Shown here: in pieces, positions 14,679 through 24,155 of the stretch
Layout: each line of letters begins with the position of its first letter
Numbering within the stretch: the first letter of the stretch is position 1
Assembly: GCA_002840755.1 (NCBI GenBank)
Contig: PHBZ01000048.1
Span: forward strand, 1-39,686
Length of the DNA stretch: 39,686 bases
Reading direction: 5' to 3'
From: Chloroflexi bacterium HGW-Chloroflexi-10
GTDB taxonomy: Bacteria; Chloroflexota; Anaerolineae; Anaerolineales; Anaerolineaceae
Position numbers and translations under genes: made by a program
Notes under the pieces: model-generated
Databases searched by the model: none
Told to the model about the DNA's origin: nothing
What the model saw: only the letters and a program-made list of their open reading frames with translations

Positions 14679-14706
14679 CCTCTCTGTTCCAGGGAGGTAT
14701 TTTTTT
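14679..14706 (+). terminator. Riboswitch-controlled intrinsic terminator
   Basis: CCTCTCTG (14679-14686) pairs with CAGGGAGG (14690-14697) around a 3-base loop, followed by TATTTTTTT. The 5' arm GCCTCTCT (14678-14685) is also perfectly complementary to AGAGAGGC (14561-14568) in the aptamer, which gives an alternative antiterminating pairing when SAM is absent. Confidence 0.88.
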
Positions 14707-14740
14707 AATCAGGATTACATTGTCCTGGAATGGAGCGACT

Positions 14741-17700
14741 ATGACAAAAAATTACACAAACCGGCGATACCTGGATGCTTTAGAAGAACGGGTACTCGTT
14801 TTTGATGGGGCGATGGGCACCAGCTTGCAAACCATGAATTTGACGGCGAAAGATTTTGGCGGAGAACATCTGGCCGGCTGCAATGATTATTTGGTGATCA
14901 GTTGTCCTGAGGCAGTAGAGAAAGTGCACCGTTCTTTTATGGAAGTTGGGGTAGATGTGCTGGAAACGGACACATTCCGCTCTAACCGGCTCACCCTGGC
15001 GGAATACGGATTGCAGGACCGGGTACTTGAGATCAACAGCGCCGCAGCACGCCTGGCGCGCAAAGTAGCGGATGAGTTCAGCCAATCCAGCGGAAAGCAA
15101 CGGTTTGTGGCCGGATCCATGGGACCTTCGGGAAAATTGCCCTCCATGGATGACCCTGAATTATCCAACGTTTCTTTTAATACACTGGTTGAAGTGTTTT
15201 GTGAGCAGGCTTTAGGACTGCTGCAAGGTGGGGTTGACCTTTTGGTGATTGAGACCTCACAGGATATTCTGGAAGCGAAGGCAGCCGTATTGGGCGCCAC
15301 CTGCGCATTTGAAAAAAGCGGAATTAGCGTGCCTATTCAGGTACAGGTTACACTGGATACTACAGGACGGATGCTGCTGGGCACGGATATTGGCGCGGCG
15401 GTGACCATTCTGGAAGGTATGCCGATTGATGTTATCGGATTGAATTGTTCCACCGGTCCGGAACACATGCGTGAACCGATTGCTTTTATGGGTGAGAACA
15501 CCCGGTTACCGGTTTCGTGTATCCCCAATGCCGGCCTGCCATTAAACGTGGACGGCGAGGCTGTTTATCCGCTTTCCCCGGATGAATTTGCCAGCGCAAT
15601 GAGCGAATTTGTGGAGAATAATCACATCAGTGTGGTGGGTGGCTGCTGCGGCACCACACCGGCGCATCTGGAAAAATTAGTAAATAAAGTAGGTGGAAGG
15701 GTACATCCGGCCCGCCCAACGCTGGATAAGACCCTCTTATCCTCCTCTGTGCAGACTATGTCCATGCAGCAGGAACCAGCACCCTTCTTAATTGGAGAAC
15801 GTCTTAATACCCAGGGAAGCAAGAAATTTAAAAATATTATTCTGGCGGAGGATTACGATAGTGTCCTGACGATTGCCCAACAGCAGGTTGACAGCGGCGC
15901 TCATGGCCTGGATGTTTGCGTGGCCCTCACCGAGCGGGCTGACGAAGTGGAAACAATGCGGAAAGTTATAAAGAAATTGGGACCAATTGTTAAGGTGCCG
16001 CTGGTGATTGACTCCACCGAGCTGGATGTGATGGAAATGGCGCTGCAAACCGCCCCGGGACGCTGCCTGATCAATTCCACTAACCTGGAAAGCGGACGCG
16101 CCAAGGCTGATAAAGTCTTTGCTCTGGCAAAGAAATATAATGCGGCAGTATTGGTGTTAACCATCGATGAAGTTGGTATGGCGAAGACCGCAGAGCGCAA
16201 GTTGGAAATCACCCGGCGGTTGTTGGATATAGCGGTGAACGATTTTGGGCTAAAGCCGGAAGATCTCGTCGTGGATGCTTTGACATTCACCCTGGCCACC
16301 GGTGACGCCGAATTTAATCAGTCGGCGCTGGAAACCATGGAGGGTATCCGGCGCATCAAAGCTGAGCTGCCGGGTGTGCTTACATCTCTGGGAGTCAGCA
16401 ATGTTTCCTTTGGCCTAGCGCCGGCAGCCCGAGCGGCGATAAACAGCATTATGTTGTATCACTGCGTACGCGCCGGGTTGGATATGGCGATTGTTAATCC
16501 GGCACAGATCACACCGTATGCCGATATTCCCCAGGAAGAAAAAGAACTGGCTGAAGATTTGATTTTCAATAAACGGGAAGACGCATTGGAGCGCCTGATC
16601 CAATATTATCAGGAGCACGGCACCACGGCAGCCGATAAGACATCCAATCAGGAAGCTTTACTGCTTTCTTTACCAACCGATCAGCGGTTATTCAGACGCA
16701 TCACCCAACGTTATAAAGACGGCGTTGAAGCGGATATTGACACACTGATGGCTGATACTGGCGATATGCGCCCGCATGACCGCGCTGTGGAGATTCTCAA
16801 TACAGTGCTGTTACCGGCGATGAAAGAAGTTGGAGATAAATTTGGCGCGGGTGAATTGATTTTGCCCTTTGTGCTGCAATCCGCTGAGGTGATGAAGAAA
16901 TCGGTGGCGCACCTGGAAAATTACCTGGAAAAACAGGAAGGCGTCAGCAAAGGCTTGATTGTTTTGGCGACGGTGTACGGCGATGTGCATGATATTGGCA
17001 AGAATCTGGTTAAAACCATTCTTTCCAATAACGGATACGATGTGATTGATCTGGGAAAACAAGTACCGGCTGAGACCATTATTTCTAAAGCACAGGAGGT
17101 TCATGCAGATGCGATTGGTCTGAGCGCTTTACTGGTCAGTACCAGTAAGCAAATGCCGCTGATTATAAATGAACTTCACCGGCGTAATATCCAAGTACCG
17201 GTATTAATAGGCGGAGCGGCGATTAACCGGCGATTTGGGCGGCGTATATTGCTGACTGATGCTGATGAGTTTTTCCCTGCCGGGGTGTTCTATTGCAAGG
17301 ATGCTTTTGAAGGCCTGAATGTAATGGACCAACTCAATAATCCTGAAGCTCGAGCGCGTTTAGGAGACCAGACACGGAAAGAAGCTGAGATGGAATTGGA
17401 CCGCAAGGCGCTGGAAGCCGAGCCAGCCGGTTTGAACAGCATTGAACGGTCAAACGTAGGTGCGGCGTCTGAGATTCCAACCCCGCCAGCCTGGGGAGTA
17501 CGGGTTGTACGCAACATGCCACTGGAAATGGTTTTTCAACACCTTTCTATTAATGAACTCTTCCGGCTTTCCTGGGGAGCGAAAAATGCCCACGGCGCAG
17601 AATGGGAAACCATCAAACAGGATTATGAAAAACGTCTCGACCAAATGAAACGGGATGCCTTGCGCAACGGTTGGCTAAAACCGCAGGCTGTTTACGGATA

Positions 17701-18274
17701 TTTTCCGGCGCAGTCGGATGGCAACGATCTGCTGGTATACGATCCGCAATCCGTAGAACGTGGGACACCGGCGGTTTTACAACGGTTTAATTTTCCGCGC
17801 CAACCAGCCGGCGACCACTTTTGCCTCGCCGATTATTTTTCAACGGTGGAATCGGGCATAATGGATGTGGTTGTCTTCCAGGTAGTTACTGTGGGCGACG
17901 AGGCTTCGCGACACTTTGATGAATTACAGGCAGACAGCAACTACAGTGAGGCATATTTCTCACATGGGCTGGCCGTCCAAACTGCTGAGGCAACCGCTGA
18001 GTACATGCACAGGCATATCCGGCGCGAGTTGGGGTTGACGGAAAATCAGGGCAAACGATATTCCTGGGGTTACCCGGCTATCCCTGAGCTGGAGGATCAT
18101 CAGAAAGTCTTTGCGCTCCTGCCTGTGGAAGAAGAGTTGGGAATGATACTCACATCGGCTTACCAACTGGTGCCAGAGCAATCCACCGCGGCGATTATTC
18201 TGCATCACCCTCAAGCAAAATATTTTCATGTCGGCGGCAGCCGTGTGGATCAGTTAATGAAGGCATCAGAATGA
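14741..18274 (+). CDS. metH: Cobalamin-dependent methionine synthase MetH
   Basis: MetH transfers methyl groups from 5-methyl-THF to homocysteine through B12. The 1177-residue protein has all four modules: a homocysteine-binding barrel (about 5-320) with zinc ligands Cys236, Cys302 and Cys303; a pterin-binding domain (about 340-610); a B12 cap and Rossmann domain (about 640-880) with DVHDIGKN, in which His750 coordinates cobalt; and a C-terminal SAM-dependent reactivation domain (about 900-1177) with Arg1106 in the RYSWGYPAIPEL motif. I chose ATG 14741, with GGAG 5 bases upstream. An open frame to 14657 would start inside the riboswitch. The gene is under SAM-I control and its stop overlaps the next start as ATGA. 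Confidence 0.97.
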   Translation: MTKNYTNRRYLDALEERVLVFDGAMGTSLQTMNLTAKDFGGEHLAGCNDYLVISCPEAVEKVHRSFMEVGVDVLETDTFRSNRLTLAEYGLQDRVLEINSAAARLARKVADEFSQSSGKQRFVAGSMGPSGKLPSMDDPELSNVSFNTLVEVFCEQALGLLQGGVDLLVIETSQDILEAKAAVLGATCAFEKSGISVPIQVQVTLDTTGRMLLGTDIGAAVTILEGMPIDVIGLNCSTGPEHMREPIAFMGENTRLPVSCIPNAGLPLNVDGEAVYPLSPDEFASAMSEFVENNHISVVGGCCGTTPAHLEKLVNKVGGRVHPARPTLDKTLLSSSVQTMSMQQEPAPFLIGERLNTQGSKKFKNIILAEDYDSVLTIAQQQVDSGAHGLDVCVALTERADEVETMRKVIKKLGPIVKVPLVIDSTELDVMEMALQTAPGRCLINSTNLESGRAKADKVFALAKKYNAAVLVLTIDEVGMAKTAERKLEITRRLLDIAVNDFGLKPEDLVVDALTFTLATGDAEFNQSALETMEGIRRIKAELPGVLTSLGVSNVSFGLAPAARAAINSIMLYHCVRAGLDMAIVNPAQITPYADIPQEEKELAEDLIFNKREDALERLIQYYQEHGTTAADKTSNQEALLLSLPTDQRLFRRITQRYKDGVEADIDTLMADTGDMRPHDRAVEILNTVLLPAMKEVGDKFGAGELILPFVLQSAEVMKKSVAHLENYLEKQEGVSKGLIVLATVYGDVHDIGKNLVKTILSNNGYDVIDLGKQVPAETIISKAQEVHADAIGLSALLVSTSKQMPLIINELHRRNIQVPVLIGGAAINRRFGRRILLTDADEFFPAGVFYCKDAFEGLNVMDQLNNPEARARLGDQTRKEAEMELDRKALEAEPAGLNSIERSNVGAASEIPTPPAWGVRVVRNMPLEMVFQHLSINELFRLSWGAKNAHGAEWETIKQDYEKRLDQMKRDALRNGWLKPQAVYGYFPAQSDGNDLLVYDPQSVERGTPAVLQRFNFPRQPAGDHFCLADYFSTVESGIMDVVVFQVVTVGDEASRHFDELQADSNYSEAYFSHGLAVQTAEATAEYMHRHIRRELGLTENQGKRYSWGYPAIPELEDHQKVFALLPVEEELGMILTSAYQLVPEQSTAAIILHHPQAKYFHVGGSRVDQLMKASE

Positions 18275-20142
18275 GTTCATCTTCTCATTTTTTAAATCTG
18301 ATTGAGAAAGGCCGGCCTCTTGTATCGGATGGGGCTATGGGAACTGTTCTGCACCAACGCGGGACACGTTTTGATGATTGTTTTGATGGTTTGAATCTGC
18401 AAAATCCGGATGTGGTTGGAGAGGTTCACAAGGCTTATATAGAGGCAGGCACTGATATCATACAGACGAATACCTTCGGAGCGAATCGATATAAATTAGC
18501 GCGTTACGGTTTGGAAGATCAGGTGGCAGCAATCAATGTAGCCGGGGTAAACCTGGCGCGCTCCATCATTACAGCCAGTAAAAAACCGATTTTATTAGCG
18601 GGGGATGTAGGTCCGTTAGGCGTGCGTCTGGCGCCGTTTGGACGGGTGCAATTGGATGAGGCGCGTGAGGCGTTTCGTGAACAGATCAGCGCATTGCTCT
18701 CCGCTGGTATAGATTTACTGATTATCGAAACCTTCACCGATATATATGAAATCAACGAAGCCATTCTGGCTGCCAAAGAATTGGCACCCGAACTGGCTGT
18801 TATTGCATCGATGACATTTACACGTGATGACCGGACTCTTTTGGGGGATACCCCGGAGAAAGTTGCCCAAAAAATATCCTCAGCCGGGGCTGACCTGATT
18901 GGGATTAACTGCTCTGGCGGTCCCTTGCAATTATTGCGCATTCTCAAGCAAATGAAAAAAGCTGTACCCCACGGATGGTTTTCGGTAATGCCGAATGCCG
19001 GCTGGCCGGAACAACAAGATGGACGGATTATGTACCCAGCTGGTCCCGAGTATTTTGGGGATTATGCACAGGCATTCTGGCAATTTGGCGCCAAAGTGGT
19101 GGGCGGCTGCTGCGGTACTACCCCGCAGCATATTGAGGCCATGGCGCGCGTTGTTCAAAACATGGACCCACAGGAACTGATTATGAGTTTTGAGACTCCG
19201 GAAGCAATTCGGGTCCAGGTTGATGAAGATGGCGCCCAGTGTTCTGAACTGGCGCAAAAAATGGAAGCGGGAAAATTCGTCATTGCTGTGGAAATGGACC
19301 CGCCACGCGGCTTGAGTACCAAGAAATTACTGGCGGGAGCCAGTTTACTGGCTGATTCCGGAGCTGATGTCATCAATGTGGCTGACAGCCCCATGGCACG
19401 TATGCGTATGAGTCCCTGGGCGGTGTGCAGTCTGATCCAACAACATATTGGCGTGGAGACTGTTTTGCATTTCCCCACCCGCGGACGCAATTTACTGCGC
19501 GTTCAAGGAGATCTGTTGGCCGCGCATGCGCTGGGTATTCATAATGTCTTCGTTGTAATGGGAGATCCAACATCCATCGGCGAATACCCGGATGCTATGG
19601 ATAATTACGACCTGGTACCTTCCGGCCTGATAAAGTTAATCAAACAATCCTTTAATGCCGGTCTGGATCATGCCGGGTCAGAGATTGGACAGCCGACCTG
19701 TTTTTACGCTGGCGGGGCACTCAACCTGGGTTCTCCCAACATGGATACAGAATTAAAAAACCTGCATCGGAAATTAAAATCCGGCGCGGATTTCTTCCTT
19801 ACCCAGCCCGTTTATGATGCCGAAGCAGCAATCCGTACCATTTCCTGGTTACAGGAACAATGCAGCGGCTATCAGCTTAATATTCTGGTTGGAATTTTGC
19901 CGCTGGCATCCGACCGGCATGCAGCCTTTTTGCATAATGAAGTGCCTGGGATCGTTATCCCGGAGGATATTATGCTACGCATGCAATCCGCCGGAAAAGC
20001 CGGAGCGAAGGAAGGCATAAAAATTGCCGTTGAACTGATCAATGCATTGAAAAACTCAGCCCAGGGAATTTATCTGATGCCGGCGTTTAACCGTTTTGAT
20101 TATGCTGCTGAAATAATTGATGCCGTAAAAACAGAAAATTAA
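18271..20142 (+). CDS. Homocysteine S-methyltransferase / methylene-THF reductase fusion
   Basis: The 623-residue protein fuses two domains. Residues 1-300 are a homocysteine methyltransferase barrel (SDGAMGTVLHQRG, QTNTFGANRYKL) with zinc ligands Cys214 (GINCSGGP) and Cys280-Cys281 (GGCCGTTP). Residues about 330-620 are a 5,10-methylenetetrahydrofolate reductase (MetF-like, FAD) with EMDPPRG, VFVVMGDPTS and FFLTQPVYD. The organisation matches the YitJ-type bifunctional proteins of Firmicutes. The reductase half supplies 5-methyl-THF to MetH, with which it overlaps by ATGA. The methyltransferase half lacks a B12 domain and may use another methyl donor such as S-methylmethionine; that is inferred. 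Confidence 0.93.
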   Translation: MSSSSHFLNLIEKGRPLVSDGAMGTVLHQRGTRFDDCFDGLNLQNPDVVGEVHKAYIEAGTDIIQTNTFGANRYKLARYGLEDQVAAINVAGVNLARSIITASKKPILLAGDVGPLGVRLAPFGRVQLDEAREAFREQISALLSAGIDLLIIETFTDIYEINEAILAAKELAPELAVIASMTFTRDDRTLLGDTPEKVAQKISSAGADLIGINCSGGPLQLLRILKQMKKAVPHGWFSVMPNAGWPEQQDGRIMYPAGPEYFGDYAQAFWQFGAKVVGGCCGTTPQHIEAMARVVQNMDPQELIMSFETPEAIRVQVDEDGAQCSELAQKMEAGKFVIAVEMDPPRGLSTKKLLAGASLLADSGADVINVADSPMARMRMSPWAVCSLIQQHIGVETVLHFPTRGRNLLRVQGDLLAAHALGIHNVFVVMGDPTSIGEYPDAMDNYDLVPSGLIKLIKQSFNAGLDHAGSEIGQPTCFYAGGALNLGSPNMDTELKNLHRKLKSGADFFLTQPVYDAEAAIRTISWLQEQCSGYQLNILVGILPLASDRHAAFLHNEVPGIVIPEDIMLRMQSAGKAGAKEGIKIAVELINALKNSAQGIYLMPAFNRFDYAAEIIDAVKTEN

Positions 20143-20188
20143 TCGGATTTTAACTGTGAATTTTTTCAAAAAGATTGATAATTAGGAT

Positions 20189-21436
20189 ATGCGACTTTTC
20201 ACCAAACGATTTACCAAATACACCATCAGTACTTTGTTGTTGATAGCTTTTTTTTCAGCCTGCACTCCACTGGACGACTATTTGCTCAAAGCAATGGTGA
20301 CAGAATCGCAGGTCACTCCGGTGGTTGTTTATGACCCGGACCGTTCACCACCAGCGACTTTGCCACCGGTATCCACCTCAACAGCTTTGCCCGTTGAAGA
20401 ATTGCGAGCGACTTTAACACCTATAGCCACCTTCACACCTAAGGTTACTCCTCCCATTATCGGAGTGATCACTTTCCCGGAAAACTTTAATCCGTTGACC
20501 GGGTTGGAGGTAGCAAATCCTGAAGTATTGAACCGCCGACCCTTAATCGTTAAGATAGCTAATTATCCCCGTTTTGGCCGTCCGCATGCCGGTTTATCCA
20601 AGGCTGATATTGTGTTTGACTATTATATTGGGTATGGAGAAAATCGATTGGCGGCTCTGTATTATGGAGAAGATGTAGAGCAAGTTGGCCCAATGCGTTC
20701 CGGCCGATGGATTGATGGTGAATTGGGGCGATTATACCAGGCTGTTGTTTTTTATCGGAATGTTGACCCGGAAGTAAATAAGGGAATAGAAGAAAAATTA
20801 GGAGATCGAGGTATATGGTACGCAGAATGTCCACCGATATGTGATGTGGGATCTTTTTCTGTGGCCTCCTCTTTCGGTAATACGTTTGATATGGAAACGT
20901 ATCTGGTTGAGCAGGGCATCAATAATGACCAGCAGAATCTGAGCGGGATGGTTTTTGACCCGCGAATCCCTGAAAATGCCCCCTTAGCTCTACAGGTAGG
21001 TATTCAATTTGGGGTAGAGGACCGGGCGGAATGGCGTTATGATCCTGTAAGTGGGAGTTACTTGCGCTGGATAGAAGCCAGTGCCTCCCAACCGGAGAAT
21101 GTAATCCCGCTGGTGGATCGGAATAGCGGTGCTCAGCTTGCCTTTGCAAATGTTATTGTTATTATTGCTGAGTATACTGAGGTGACACCCGCACTGCATG
21201 AGATTGACTTATGGGGGAACAGTAACGGGCAGCCGGCTTACTTTTTCAGAGATGGCGTGGTTGTGGAAGGATCCTGGCGGGTTGCAGATACAGACCGGCC
21301 CATCCAATTTAATGATCAATATGGACGGTCTATGGGACTGAAACCCGGTAATTCCTGGATTGTAATTCTGGATTCGAATTCCACATTGGTGATTGACCCT
21401 GCCGGTCAGTGGGAAATACAATTCCAATTAGATTAA
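20189..21436 (+). CDS. DUF3048 (YerB-like) lipoprotein
   Basis: The 415-residue protein has a lipoprotein signal with lipobox FSAC (Cys25), then a Pro/Thr-rich linker (about 48-95), then the DUF3048 domain from NPLTGL (about residue 105) to the C-terminus. Typical motifs are RRPLIVKIANYPRFGRPH, GLSKADIVFDYYIGYGENR, LAALYYGED and VGPMRSGRW. YerB-type proteins are extracytoplasmic, with unknown biochemical function. The end PGNSWIVILDSNS fits the C-terminal DUF3048 subdomain. It starts 46 bases after the HMT/MTHFR gene and may be cotranscribed with the next gene, 9 bases downstream. Confidence 0.9.
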   Translation: MRLFTKRFTKYTISTLLLIAFFSACTPLDDYLLKAMVTESQVTPVVVYDPDRSPPATLPPVSTSTALPVEELRATLTPIATFTPKVTPPIIGVITFPENFNPLTGLEVANPEVLNRRPLIVKIANYPRFGRPHAGLSKADIVFDYYIGYGENRLAALYYGEDVEQVGPMRSGRWIDGELGRLYQAVVFYRNVDPEVNKGIEEKLGDRGIWYAECPPICDVGSFSVASSFGNTFDMETYLVEQGINNDQQNLSGMVFDPRIPENAPLALQVGIQFGVEDRAEWRYDPVSGSYLRWIEASASQPENVIPLVDRNSGAQLAFANVIVIIAEYTEVTPALHEIDLWGNSNGQPAYFFRDGVVVEGSWRVADTDRPIQFNDQYGRSMGLKPGNSWIVILDSNSTLVIDPAGQWEIQFQLD

Positions 21437-21445
21437 TGGTGGTGT

Positions 21446-22174
21446 ATGCGAATTTTAGTGGTATCTGATATACATGCAAATTTGGAAGCACTACAATCCG
21501 TTGTAGAAAAAGCCGGACCTGTTGATGCGACCTGGTGTTTAGGAGATATCACCGGTTATGGTCCCAATCCAAATGAGTGTATAGATCTGGTTCGCAATTT
21601 GCCTAATGTCGAATGTATTCGGGGAAATCACGATGTGGCTGTGCTCGGCGATATTGATGCCACGTTGTTTAACCAGGAAGCAAAATTATCGGTTCAATGG
21701 CAAAGAAATAATCTCAGACCTGAAAGCAAAAAATTTCTAAATGACTTACCAGATAGAATCGAAACGGCGCATGTTCTCCTGGTACATGGCAGCCCCAGGA
21801 ACCCGATTTGGGAATACTTACTAGAGCCTTATCTGGCGCGGGTTAACTTTGATCACTTTTCACAGCCGTTTTGTTTTGTGGGACACACACACCAACCTCT
21901 GATTTGCATTTGGGATAATGAAAAAGAAGTGATGGAGTGGGGAGCACCCTTAATTGAACAGGTTGTTGCGATGAATAAACGGATGATCTTGAATCCTGGT
22001 TCGGTAGGGCAGCCGCGGGATTATGACGCACGGGCTTCCTATGCTATTTTTGATGATGTGAAAATGACCTGGGAAGTATGCCGAGTTGAATATGATGTGG
22101 CAGCTGTTCAAAAAAAGATTCTTGAAGCGAATTTACCGATTCGTCACGCGCAACGTTTATCCTCCGGATGGTGA
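21446..22174 (+). CDS. Calcineurin-like metallophosphoesterase (YfcE/MJ0936-type)
   Basis: The 242-residue cytoplasmic protein has the complete dimetal phosphoesterase set: Asp8 and His10 (SDIHAN), Asp34 (LGDITGYG), Asn61-His62 (GNHD), His114 (LVHGSPRNP), and His147/His149 (GHTHQP), followed by LNPGSVGQPRD. It hydrolyses phosphodiester or phosphomonoester bonds with Mn or a similar metal; the natural substrate is unknown. A GGTGG ribosome-binding site lies before the ATG. It is 9 bases from the DUF3048 gene. Confidence 0.93.
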   Translation: MRILVVSDIHANLEALQSVVEKAGPVDATWCLGDITGYGPNPNECIDLVRNLPNVECIRGNHDVAVLGDIDATLFNQEAKLSVQWQRNNLRPESKKFLNDLPDRIETAHVLLVHGSPRNPIWEYLLEPYLARVNFDHFSQPFCFVGHTHQPLICIWDNEKEVMEWGAPLIEQVVAMNKRMILNPGSVGQPRDYDARASYAIFDDVKMTWEVCRVEYDVAAVQKKILEANLPIRHAQRLSSGW

Positions 22175-22191
22175 ACGGGAACGAAATTGGG

Positions 22192-22221
22192 TGGAAATTC
22201 GTCTTTACAACACGCTATAAT
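22192..22221 (+). promoter_or_regulatory. Promoter of the DUF4349 gene
   Basis: TATAAT at 22216-22221 lies in ACGCTATAATTGAATTA, identical over 17 bases to the promoter at 8222-8238. The -35 box is poor; TGGAAA at 22192-22197 with an 18-base spacer is the best candidate. Confidence 0.45.
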
Positions 22222-22249
22222 TGAATTACCGATGTTCCAAGGAGGAAAG

Positions 22250-23206
22250 ATGATTAAAAAAAGTTTGATCCTATTTCTAATGGCGACGATGTTGTTAACC
22301 GCCTGTTCCGCAAAATCAGCCACACAAGAAAGTTATAATTTGGAGGTGGCTCCAGCGGCTGCTCCTGAAATGGAGATGCGAGATTCGTATGAAATGGATG
22401 GTGGGAATGCCAATTACGGATATGAAGAAACTACTGTAGAGAACGGCGTTAGTGGTGTAGAACCGGTTAGGATCGTGATTCGCAATGCGGATCTTTCGAT
22501 CGTGGTCACGGAACCAGGAGATGCCATGCAATCCATCGCACAGATGGCTGAACGCATGGGCGGTTTTGTAGTCACATCGAATTTATGGAAAACGAAAAAT
22601 TACAGTGATGTGGAAGTTCCCGAAGCCAATATTACTGTGCGAGTACCTGCAGATTTACTTAATCAAGCGTTGGATGAGATCAAGGCTCTGACAAATGACC
22701 GTGAGCTGGATGTTCTCAGTGAAAATGTATCCGGACAGGATGTGACCAAGGAATATACGGACCTTAATTCCAGACTTAAGAACCTGGAAGACGCTGAAGC
22801 GAAATTAAGCGTGATCCTGGAAGAGGCTACCAGAACCGAAGATGTTCTGGCAACTTTCGAGCAATTAACTTACTACCGGGAGCAAATCGAGATAACCAAA
22901 GGACAAATCAAATACTATGAAGAATCCGCTGCGTTATCAGCGATCAGTGTGCGGATCCAGGCACATGAAGCCGTCAACCCGATTACAGTAGCCGGCTGGA
23001 AACCATCTGTGGAAGTTAGCAAAGCTTTACAGGCTTTGGTCAACGCAATGCAGGATCTTTTCAAAGGATTGATCTGGCTGATCATCGTAATCCTGCCTGT
23101 CTTAATCGTTATATTCCTGCCGTTCTATCTGGCTTTCCTGGTGATCCGGGCTATTGTCCGCAATAGTAAAAAGCGGAAAGTACAAAAACAATCCCCGGAA
23201 AAATAA
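22250..23206 (+). CDS. DUF4349 membrane lipoprotein
   Basis: The 318-residue protein begins with a lipobox LTAC (Cys19 from the chosen start). A short acidic linker (about 25-65) is followed by the DUF4349 domain: RIVIRNADLSIVV, a ferredoxin-like part with MGGFVVTSN and VRVPADLLNQALDEIKAL, a coiled coil at about 165-235 (TDLNSRLKNLEDAEAKLSVI...), then a long membrane segment at about 272-303 and a basic tail. DUF4349 proteins are found at the cell envelope in many bacteria; the function is unknown. I chose ATG 22250 for its AAGGAGG ribosome-binding site; an in-frame start at 22187 has none. A bidirectional terminator follows. Confidence 0.9.
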   Translation: MIKKSLILFLMATMLLTACSAKSATQESYNLEVAPAAAPEMEMRDSYEMDGGNANYGYEETTVENGVSGVEPVRIVIRNADLSIVVTEPGDAMQSIAQMAERMGGFVVTSNLWKTKNYSDVEVPEANITVRVPADLLNQALDEIKALTNDRELDVLSENVSGQDVTKEYTDLNSRLKNLEDAEAKLSVILEEATRTEDVLATFEQLTYYREQIEITKGQIKYYEESAALSAISVRIQAHEAVNPITVAGWKPSVEVSKALQALVNAMQDLFKGLIWLIIVILPVLIVIFLPFYLAFLVIRAIVRNSKKRKVQKQSPEK

Positions 23207-23231
23207 GCTAAATTATTCAGGTAAATTCTAT

Positions 23232-23267
23232 AAAAGACACCGGCCGTTTATTGACCGGTGTCTTTTT
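23232..23267. terminator. Bidirectional terminator between convergent genes
   Basis: AAAAGACACCGG (23232-23243) pairs perfectly with CCGGTGTCTTTT (23255-23266) around an 11-base loop. T-runs flank the stem in both reading directions, so it can end both the DUF4349 and the SIMPL transcripts. Confidence 0.92.
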
Positions 23268-23286
23268 AGGGTGAAACTGTCTGTAC

Positions 23287-24093
23287 TTATTTCAAAGAAA
23301 ATGATGCGCTGATTTCGGCTTTGATGGAAATTTGCCCCAAGCTGATAGGTTCATCTCCATTGCCGCTGGCCGTACTGCTCTGTGCGGCATTTTGAATAAC
23401 ATTCTGGGTCATCATCTGATTTTGACTGGCACCGTACCACCAACCGTTGTAATACGACCAGCTGTTTTCGGTGATATTCAAAACGCAGCCGGCTTCCGCT
23501 CCAGCGGTCTGAGCCAGGGCATCGGCTTTTTCACGGGCGGCTTGCATAGCTAATTCACGGGCCTGATCACGGTATTTGCGCAGATCATTCGTGTAGAATT
23601 CCACACTTACCACCTGGTTGGCATCGGCCTTCAGTGCTGCCGCGATGAGTTTGCTGGTTTTTTGGATATCGCGCAGGGTTACCGCTACCAGGTTATTGAT
23701 CCGGTAACCTTTGATGAACAGCGAATTGTAGTTATCATAGACAGGCTCAATGATATAAATATCGGTAGAGATGTCTTTTGTTTCGATTCCCTGCGCCTGG
23801 AGCGCTTTGAGCACCTGCTGCATCGTTGATGCATTGATGTTCTGGACATCATCCGGGGTGACACCGCTGGACTGGACTCCCAACTGAATTACAGCTTTAT
23901 CGGGGATGACATTGATCATGGCAGAACCGGTCACCTGGATGGTGCGGGTGGAGTCACAGGTTTCCTGAGCGGCAGGTGTTGCCAGGTTGAGAGGCGTAGC
24001 TTTCACAGCTGATTTGGGCAGCATAGCGCTCAATACGAATAAGAGAAGCAGACCCAAAGAAATGAGACGCAGTGGTAAAGAAATTTGTTTCAT
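23287..24093 (-). CDS. SIMPL domain (DUF541) secreted protein
   Basis: The 268-residue protein has a Sec signal peptide or N-terminal anchor (hydrophobic about 10-28). The SIMPL/DUF541 domain (about 50-268) shows the usual features: RTIQVTGSAMINVIPDKAVIQLGV, ALKAQGIETKDISTDIYIIEPVY-like blocks, GYRINNLVAVTLRDI, and AREKADALAQTAGAEAG. The family is periplasmic or surface-located and of poorly defined function. ATG 24093 is preferred (GGAGG 5 bases upstream) over an ATG four codons earlier that overlaps this ribosome-binding site. It lies 62 bases after the sensor kinase gene and may be part of that operon. Confidence 0.9.
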   Translation of the reverse strand: MKQISLPLRLISLGLLLLFVLSAMLPKSAVKATPLNLATPAAQETCDSTRTIQVTGSAMINVIPDKAVIQLGVQSSGVTPDDVQNINASTMQQVLKALQAQGIETKDISTDIYIIEPVYDNYNSLFIKGYRINNLVAVTLRDIQKTSKLIAAALKADANQVVSVEFYTNDLRKYRDQARELAMQAAREKADALAQTAGAEAGCVLNITENSWSYYNGWWYGASQNQMMTQNVIQNAAQSSTASGNGDEPISLGQISIKAEISASFSLK

Positions 24094-24155
24094 GAGAACC
24101 TCCATGAGTTAGTTTGGATGTTTTCATGATAGCGATAAGGAAGGGCAGTGACGTG

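Noticed and set aside
14657..14740. Longer MetH start upstream of 14741
   Set aside because: It would place the start codon in the riboswitch P1 helix and run through the terminator; GGAG precedes ATG 14741.
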